A DNA stretch of 5,172 nt from Alphaproteobacteria bacterium (GTDB lineage: Bacteria > Pseudomonadota > Alphaproteobacteria > ATCC43930 > CGMCC-115725), in contig JASHTP010000225.1 in the NCBI GenBank assembly GCA_030040495.1, forward strand, positions 1 to 5,172. The letters are read 5' to 3'. Position 1 is the first letter of the stretch, and every line of letters begins with the position of its first letter. A model generated the notes under the pieces. The model searched no databases. It saw only the letters and a list, made by a program, of their open reading frames with translations, and had not been told where the DNA came from. A program made the translations under genes and the position numbers. Below are positions 5,165 through 5,172 of this stretch, one piece after another.

Positions 5165-5172
5165 GCGAGGCC

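Noticed and set aside
1..5172. CRISPR arrays, tRNA or rRNA genes, insertion sequences, phage genes
   Set aside because: No regularly spaced direct repeats, cloverleaf-like sequence, transposase motifs or terminal inverted repeats were seen.

Overview
The window is a GC-rich stretch of what is almost certainly an alphaproteobacterial chromosome. The strongest clue is a DUF1153/SciP protein, a small CtrA-inhibiting cell-cycle regulator that, as far as I know, is confined to Alphaproteobacteria. It sits beside a flagellar fliF gene of ordinary alphaproteobacterial type. The order cannot be fixed from sequence alone; a Rhodospirillales-like or Rhizobiales-like genome is a guess.

Layout: (1) Positions 1-1471, minus strand: the N-terminal 490 codons of FliF, the MS-ring protein of the flagellar basal body; its C-terminal FliG-binding tail lies off the left edge. 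(2) 1472-1780: a 309-base gap between fliF and sciP with no convincing gene. It holds a small AT-rich island likely to be the fliF promoter region, and several GC-rich hairpins, one of them a perfect 10-bp stem. (3) 1781-2083, minus strand: sciP. (4) 2084-2362: a divergent intergenic region. The only three TTAA tetramers I found in the window lie here, and each is half of a near-match to the CtrA box TTAA-N7-TTAA. (5) 2363-4084 and 4095-5117, plus strand: a two-gene unit, 10 bases apart, encoding a GT4-type (GT-B fold) glycosyltransferase with an unrecognised C-terminal extension of about 120 residues, and a PAPS-dependent carbohydrate-type sulfotransferase. (6) 5118-5172: GC-rich inverted repeats, possibly the transcription end.

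How they may fit together: fliF and sciP belong to the cell-cycle-controlled flagellar programme known from Caulobacter, where CtrA activates flagellar genes and SciP blocks CtrA. The glycosyltransferase and sulfotransferase look like a pair that builds and sulfates a glycan. Their divergence from sciP, across a region with CtrA-like half-sites, raises the unproven possibility that they modify a cell-surface or flagellar glycan under cell-cycle control. The long open frames antiparallel or out of frame to fliF, the glycosyltransferase and the sulfotransferase are high-GC shadows and are not annotated.
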